Origin: Rhizophagus irregularis | Lineage: Eukaryota > Glomeromycota > Glomeromycetes > Glomerales > Glomeraceae | Assembly (NCBI RefSeq): GCF_026210795.1 | Contig: NC_089429.1 | Span: 7,411,001 to 7,475,000 of the forward strand | Reading direction: 5' to 3' | DNA length: 64,000 bases | Shown here: one piece after another, positions 58,937 through 64,000 of the stretch | Position numbering within the stretch: position 1 is the first letter of the stretch | How the letters are laid out: each line of letters begins with the position of its first letter | Notes under the pieces: generated by a model | Databases searched by the model: none | What the model was told of the DNA's origin: nothing | The model's input: the letters and a program-made list of their open reading frames with translations, nothing else | Program-made: the position numbers and the translations under genes

Positions 58937-59400
58937 AGGTTGTTCAGCAAGTTAAATCTACTTGTATTTTAATTTTCATAAGGCTAAGTATGATATTTAT
59001 ATAGAAAAGCATATTTTTTATAACAGTAATAACTTTTAAATTTTTCACTTTTTCGTTTACAACTTCAGAGCGTAATTACACCACTTTTGTCAAATGAAAT
59101 CGACTTTCTAAATTAATTGAAAGTTGTTCAGCAAGGTCAAAACTACTTATATATTAATTTTTATGAGTGTGGGTATAATACTTATGGAGAAAAGTGCATT
59201 TTTTATAATGGTACTAACTTCTGAATTTTTCATTTTTCTATTTACAACTTTAGAGCGTAATTACACCCCTTTGGTCAAATGAAATCGACTTTTTAAATTA
59301 ATTGAAAATTGTTCAGCAAGGTCGAAACTACCTACATATTAATTTTTATGGGTATAAGTATAATACATATGGAGAAATTTACATTTTTGTAATGGTATTA
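58937..59400. repeat. Tandem ~185-bp repeat
   Basis: Units start at gttgttcagcaag (about 58939, 59126 and 59309). They share agcgtaattacacc, caaatgaaatcgactttcta and tttataatggtaataactt-type blocks. About 2.5 copies, 10-15 percent diverged. Confidence 0.8.
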
Positions 59401-59883
59401 ATTTCAGATTTTTCTTTTACTGTTTATTAACTTTATTAATTGAATATTGTTAATCTACTTGTATATTATGTTTAGTTTAGCTTCACAACATATTTAAAAT
59501 TGGATTTAATAAAATATATTAATTAATAAATATATTTTATAAATTATATGTGTTATAATAAAAATTTAATTAGGTTAGAAAATTGATTTGCTTATTTTTA
59601 TATAATTTTTAAGGTTAGATATTAACAATGCTTAGCGATCATAGTAAAAACCTATGCTTAGAGCTACTAATAAAAAAAATTTTTGGGACCTTACTAAGCA
59701 GCGTACAAAAAGTTTTTGTAAAAATTCCAGAAATTTTCTGGAGAAATTTAAAAATTCTGGAAATTCATTTTTTTTATCGGAATATGTGACTGGAATAAAA
59801 AAATTATACCAGAACTAATAAAATTTTTTTAGATTTTTTTTTTAGATTTGCTTGATCTTTTTTTTATTGATAATAATCCATCA

Positions 59884-62123
59884 TGTTTTTATTACAATAC
59901 AGCTTTAAACGTCAAAAAATTAATGACATTTTAACTCAAAAAGATGAATAGAATCCTAAAAATCCTCAAGTAGATTTAAAAAATTCCAATTCTAATAAAT
60001 CATTTAAAGTTATTATTTTGCTATACCTTTTGGATACTTTTATTCTTAATTTTAATTTTATTGATAATATAATATCTAATGTTTGATCGGACTGGCCTGG
60101 AGCTGGAAGTATCATTCATAGAATATTTGTGATTATTATATAGTCCAAATATATTCTAATAAAATGGTACATAATTCAACATTTAAAAAAAAAAAAAAAA
60201 TAAATCATTTAAAGTTAAATGGTTATCAGAATTTTCTTGGTTATGTTATGATAATGATAATAAAAAAATGTTTTGTGCAATTTGTATCAAACATAAGATG
60301 AAAAATGAATTTGCTACAGAAAGAGCAGTAAATATTTCAAAAAAATCTGCAGTTAAAGAACATGTAAAATGTAAAGATCACAGTGAAGCAGAAAAACTAG
60401 AAACAGCACGTATTCAAATGGAATCTTTACAAAATCAAATTTTTTTATCTGATGCAAATGTAAGACACATTATTGTTGTAATGCGAGCTATATATTTTTT
60501 ATCAAAAAATAATTTACCACTCCGACTTTTACCTTCTATTATTACAATGATGAAAAAATCAGAAATACCAAATATTTCTGATAGATCAATTACATATACA
60601 AATGAGATTTCAAAACATGAATTTCTAATAGCAATATCTAAAACTATTGAAAATGAAATTTGGAAAGAATTATCTGATGTTGTAGCATTTGGAATAATGA
60701 TTGATGAGAGTACAGACTGATATTATGACAACTAAACATTTAGATACATATGTTTCATATGTAGCTAAACGAGGAATAGTCAAAATCCATTTTTTATGTC
60801 TTATACCTTTGACTGAATGTGATGCAGAAAGTATTACTTGTGCAATAATTGATATTTTTGAAAGAAAAGGAGTTTTATCTAAGCTTGTAGTATTTGCTTC
60901 AGATGGTGCATCAGTTATGTTAGGAAAAAATGAAGGTGTAGCAGCAAAACTTTCTAGAGTATGCACTTATTCTTTAATTGTTAATCATTGTGTAGCTCAT
61001 AAATTAGCTTTGGCATGTAAAGATGCAAGAAAAGAAATTGAGTTTTATAAGGAAGCTGAATTATTAATTAAAAAATTTATGGTTATTTCAAAAATTCATG
61101 CTCACGTATTCAACAATTAAAAGAAATTCAAGATTTTTTGGATTGTCCTATTTTAAAAATAAAGAGATTATATGAAATATGTTGGCTTGCATGGTATAAA
61201 GCTATCAAAAATATTTGTAATTCAATTCCTGCATTACTTCAAGTTTTTAAAGAAGCAAAGAATAATGAAGGGCTAGAATTATATAATAAATTAACATCTT
61301 GGAGAATATTGGCGTTTTTATATTTTTTTTATAATATTTTAGATCATGTAACGCAATTGAGTAAATTTTTACAAAAAAGAAATTTGTGATTTTTGGATAT
61401 AGATTTAATGATACAAGCCACAATTAATTCTATTCAAAAGGAATATTCAATGAATGATCAATCACAAAAATTCGAATATAATGTTCAAAGATTTATTGAT
61501 AAAACTAACCCATTTGAAAATAGCTCAATTGAATATATGGGACATAATATTTCTTTTAATAGGCGGAATTATGATGAATTCTTAATGGATATATATAGTT
61601 ATTTAACAAGCATTATTTCTGAATTACAATAACGGTTTTCTAATAGATCACTATTTGTTTCTATGAAAATATTAAATCCACAAGAATGGTCCAAAAACTT
61701 TCAAGATTTATTATACTTTGGAGATAATGAATTAAAAGACTTATTAAAATATTATGAACATCCAAATATAATATTCAATCATCAGCACTCTTTGATATTA
61801 ATAAATGTAGACAAGAATGAACAGGATTTAAAATGATTATTAGTAATAATCGATCTTCTAAAGATATAGATACAATCCTTTCCTTACTAATTCAAGATTA
61901 TAATGATATTTTTCCAAATATTATCAAATTAGTTCAATTAATATATTGTATTCTCTTTTCAAGTGTAGAGTATGAATGTGGTTTTAGTAGACAGAATCAA
62001 ATTAAAACCAAAAACAGAAATTTATTAACGACAAATACATTAGATATGATGATATGTATCTCTTTAGAAGGACCAGAAAGTTCCAAGTTTGACTATAATC
62101 ATGCTTTACTATTTGGAAATTAG
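59884..62123 (+). pseudogene. hAT transposase (TTF/DUF4371-like), decayed
   Basis: The start is MFLLQYSFKRQKINDILTQK, a stop, then NPKNPQVDLKNSNSNKSFK. A 186-bp retroposon intervenes, then VKWLSEFSWLCYDNDNKKMF with CAICIKH (TTF-type zinc finger), SKKSAVKEHVKCKDHSEA, AFGIMIDESTD (first catalytic Asp) and a stop. The next pieces are SYVAKRGIVKIHFLCL, VFASDGASVMLGKNEGVAAK and NHCVAHKLALACKDA, then further broken pieces to a C-terminal hAT dimerisation region (LIYCILFSSVEYECGFSRQN then QIKTKNRNLLTTNTLDMMIC). At least five stops or frame changes (about 60718, 61118, 61387, 61630, 61833). The order and motifs match vertebrate ZNF862-like/hAT transposases. Diverged end-like sequences sharing GTACAAAA near 59700 and 62665 may be its termini (weak). 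Confidence 0.85.
60013..60198. mobile_element. Short retroposon with poly(A) and 19-bp TSD
   Basis: The 186-bp insert ends in an A-run of about 16 and is flanked by identical 19-bp direct repeats, aataaatcatttaaagtta (59994-60012 and 60199-60217). Removing it and one repeat joins NSNKSFK to VKWLSEF of the hAT gene in frame. The internal segment gatcggactggcctggagct is relatively GC-rich. Poly(A) plus a long target duplication is typical of LINE-mobilised insertions (a SINE or a 5'-truncated LINE). Orientation is plus. Confidence 0.85.
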
Positions 62124-62707
62124 AATAATCAAAAAAGACGTATTAATGTTAAAAAATAATCACATATTCCATTTTGTCAAATTTATTACTGAAATAAAAT
62201 ATTAAATCATTAAAACAATTTACTATAATGCTTTCATAATGTGTTTACTAAGCAGCCCGGTATATTCACCATTCCTTTTAAATCGAAATTACCTCAGAAA
62301 ATGTACCGTTCCTATAAAAAAATTTTAAAAAAGGTATATTATAAAATAAATATAACTATACAAGAGAAAAGAATACAAAATTTCGAAAATAAAGTTAAAC
62401 ATACCATATTTTTAAAAATTCAAAATAATTGTTCTGTCATAATATATTGTGGAGACTTACTTTTTTTGAAATTGCTTTTGCAGTTCTGCTTTTCGCATTT
62501 ATGTGGCTTAAGAAGTAAAAAAATATATATAATATATATATATATATAAATTCCGCATTTGTAAAATTTACCAGAAATCTGTTGCATCATGTCTGAAAAA
62601 TTTCTGAATTTAAAAAATATAACCAGATTTATTAGAAATCTTTCAGAAAATCTGGCAAATTTTGAATAGATTTTGTACACTAGACCTTACCTATATAAAT
62701 ATTTTCT
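62124..62707. other. AT-rich stretch without a gene
   Basis: A TA microsatellite lies at about 62520-62550, and agaaatct/aaatctgg-type subterminal-like sequence at 62570-62665. No supported coding region. Confidence 0.45.
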
Positions 62708-63163
62708 GGGATCCTAGTTGATGAATTTACTGCGGCTGATATAATGGAAGGTAGTTATGATAAAGATAGATTTTAAACCTTTATAATAACACAAGTGGTA
62801 ATTATTTATTTATAAAAATATTTATTGTATCTTTGTTAACATAAAAAAAAAATCAATTAATTGTTTATTTTTAAGTTACTACAAATGAATCCATATCCTG
62901 GTAAAAATAATGTACTTATTATGGATAATGCTCATATTCATTATGATGAAGATTTAGTAAAATCAGTTGAAGAATTTGGGTGTAGGATACTTTATTTACC
63001 ACCGTATTCACCCAATTTAAATCCAATAGAAACTGCATTTTCAGCATTAAAAAGTTGGCTAAAAAGATATAGAGATATTGTTAATAATTGTGATGACCCT
63101 ATTTATATACTTTTCATGGCATTATCTCAAACTACTCCCAATATGGCGAAACAATATTTTTAA
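62708..63163 (+). pseudogene. DDE_3 (IS630/Tc1-like) transposase C-terminal fragment
   Basis: Exon 1 (about 62708-62797) reads GILVDEFTAADIMEGSYDKD, with an in-frame stop in RF*TFIITQ. A 78-nt intron (62798-62875, GTAATT...TTAAG) follows. Exon 2 (62876-63163) reads LLQMNPYPGKNNVLIMDNAH, IHYDEDLVKSVEEFGCRILY and LPPYSPNLNPIETAFSALKS. MDNAH carries the second catalytic Asp and LNPIE the Glu of the IS630/Tc1 DDE domain. The N-terminal DNA-binding domain and first Asp are absent upstream, so this is truncated. It is followed at once by the mini-exon array (63206 on). Confidence 0.88.
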
Positions 63164-63205
63164 CAATCATTAATTAACATTTCATTTCATTTGTTTTTTT
63201 TTCAG

Positions 63206-63661
63206 GTCTATGGCTACTGGATGGGATCCTGTATAAAATTTCGAAGGTAAAACTTCAAAATTTCTTTATATTTTTTTTTTGGTTTTTAATTTAATAAAAC
63301 GTCTACTAGTAACGTTTGTTTTTTTTGTAGGGTTTTGGTTCGAAAGTAAACTTCAAAGAAAAATAAATTTTTATTTAACGAATGTTAACTAACGTTCATT
63401 TTTTTTTTATTGTAGGTTCAGGACGTTGTCAGACTCCATTTCAAAGGTAAAAAACCTTCAAAATATTTTTTTATTATTTTATTTAATGAACGTTACTAAT
63501 GCTAACATTCATTTTTTTACTTTTCGTAGATACAAGAAATCATCGAAAGGCAGGTTTCAGTTCCCTATTTCAAAGGTAAGGCTTTGAAATTTTTATTTTT
63601 TATTTTATTTTTCTTTTACTTCAATGAAACGTTTACTAACGTTTTAGCTTCTCTTTTGTAG
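63206..63661 (+). other. Array of mini-exon / short-intron-like units
   Basis: Four successive intron-like units lie at 63247-63330 (84 nt), 63346-63415 (70), 63447-63529 (83) and 63576-63661 (86). Each begins GTAA, contains a TACTAAC-like branch motif inside an inverted repeat such as aaacgtttactaacgttt, and ends with a T-tract and TAG. The intervening exon-like pieces are 41, 15, 31 and 46 nt, and several end in TTTCAAAG or TTTCGAAG. The units look like tandem duplications of one exon-intron module that diverged. Whether they are spliced cannot be told from DNA. Confidence 0.55.
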
Positions 63662-63675
63662 GACCACAGCTAAGG

Positions 63676-63896
63676 ATGGTACTGCAAATATGTAATTGCA
63701 GAATAATTGCGATTTACAGTATTGCGGAACATTACAGATTTTTAAATCTAAAAATCTGCAAATCTGCAAATCTGCAATTATACGCAAATCTGCAAATATT
63801 CTGCAAATTCGCAAATATTGCAAGTATCGCAATTCAATTGCGGAATATTTGCGGTACTTTGCGATATTTGCGGATTTGCAGAATGTCCGCAAAAAA
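63676..63896. repeat. TGCAAAT-rich self-complementary repeat
   Basis: The hexamer-like unit gcaaat(ct/at) recurs a dozen times, first as atctgcaaatctgcaaatct and later in the opposite sense (attgcggaatatttgcggta, then gatttgcagaatgtccgc), making the region a large imperfect hairpin. Open frames in both strands are by-products. Confidence 0.65.
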
Positions 63897-64000
63897 AACT
63901 ATTTTTTTTAATAAAATATAATTACTACTAAAAAAACATATTTCTATTTATTAATAATAATAAAAAAAATTATTTTATATAAAAAAAAATTAAAAGAAAA

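Larger units (their letters stand above)
57480..59883. other. AT-rich stretch with repeats, no gene
   Basis: No coding region is visible. It contains element O (57631-57943), short atctgcgcagatt-type sequence at about 58065-58250, a cattactccctttcgtctcc-type pyrimidine repeat at 58505-58605, and a 185-bp tandem array at 58937-59400. An accttactaagcagcgtacaaaa end-like segment at 59687 may be one terminus of the hAT element downstream. Confidence 0.5.

Noticed and set aside
59690-62690. Termini of the hAT element from similar GTACAAAA...CCAGA-TTTTCTG segments
   Set aside because: Similarity is loose and no 8-bp target duplication could be matched at either candidate pair of borders, so the element was not delimited.
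63644-63921. Overlapping open frames of 71-82 codons on both strands
   Set aside because: They translate the TGCAAAT-type repeat; the protein-like look (Cys/Ile/Asn periodicity) is a repeat artefact.

Overview
This is a eukaryotic window, very AT-rich and intron-bearing. It looks like the genome of an arbuscular mycorrhizal fungus (Glomeromycotina, Rhizophagus-like). Four things suggest this: short GT-AG introns of about 70-80 nt; a SAM-domain gene of a kind that I recall from memory as expanded in Rhizophagus; a fungal amidohydrolase remnant; and a dense, nested population of DNA transposons. This was read by eye, without database searches, so family names rest on motifs and terminal structures visible in the sequence.

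Layout. 1-11.9 kb is mostly gene-free AT-rich DNA with scattered decayed fragments, short tandem repeats and an unusual GC-rich palindrome cluster (about 9.79-9.93 kb). 11.9-14.1 kb is a hAT-like non-autonomous element with a long pyrimidine-rich tract, carrying a nested 480-bp MITE. 14.1-18 kb is extremely AT-rich. 18-20.1 kb holds a broken minus-strand amidohydrolase gene interrupted by a 132-bp hAT MITE and abutting the tail of a RING-type transposase. 21.1-22 kb is an unrecognised decayed gene. 23.24-23.91 kb is the one gene that looks intact, a two-exon membrane-anchored SRPBCC (START/Bet v1-like) protein on the minus strand.

Directly upstream of that gene lie three TIR elements. Element A (24068-31879) contains a nested relative, element B (24192-27969). 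Element C (31890-32869) follows A, so the order is TSD-A-TSD-C-TSD with the same 9-mer three times. A and B each encode a divergent copy of the same long protein, with an N-terminal Cys/His motif, conserved DD / D-PGQ / E-NFHS motifs, a C-terminal RING-like finger and an acidic tail. I interpret it as the transposase of a TIR superfamily that makes 9-10 bp target duplications.

34.6-51.4 kb is one LINE-type (endonuclease-encoding) retrotransposon ORF fragment broken apart by nested insertions. Element F (9-bp TSD) contains G (TA TSD), which contains D (Tc1/IS630-like transposase), which contains E, an 8.3-kb CACTA element with a Tnp2 transposase and a divergent second gene. Elements I and J (8-bp TSDs) interrupt the LINE further downstream, and the related hAT-like element K follows. 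Collapsing the target duplications restores the LINE and D reading frames.

52-64 kb holds a possible multi-exon gene remnant, a TA-flanked MITE, a palindromic satellite cluster, a SAM-domain family gene broken by stops and a MITE, a decayed hAT transposase with a poly(A)-tailed retroposon inside it, a Tc1/IS630-like DDE_3 fragment, and an array of mini-exon/intron-like units with branch-point-like TACTAAC motifs set in hairpins. Apart from the SRPBCC gene there is little evidence of functional host genes; the window is mainly a transposon graveyard, with the CACTA element and element B the least decayed.
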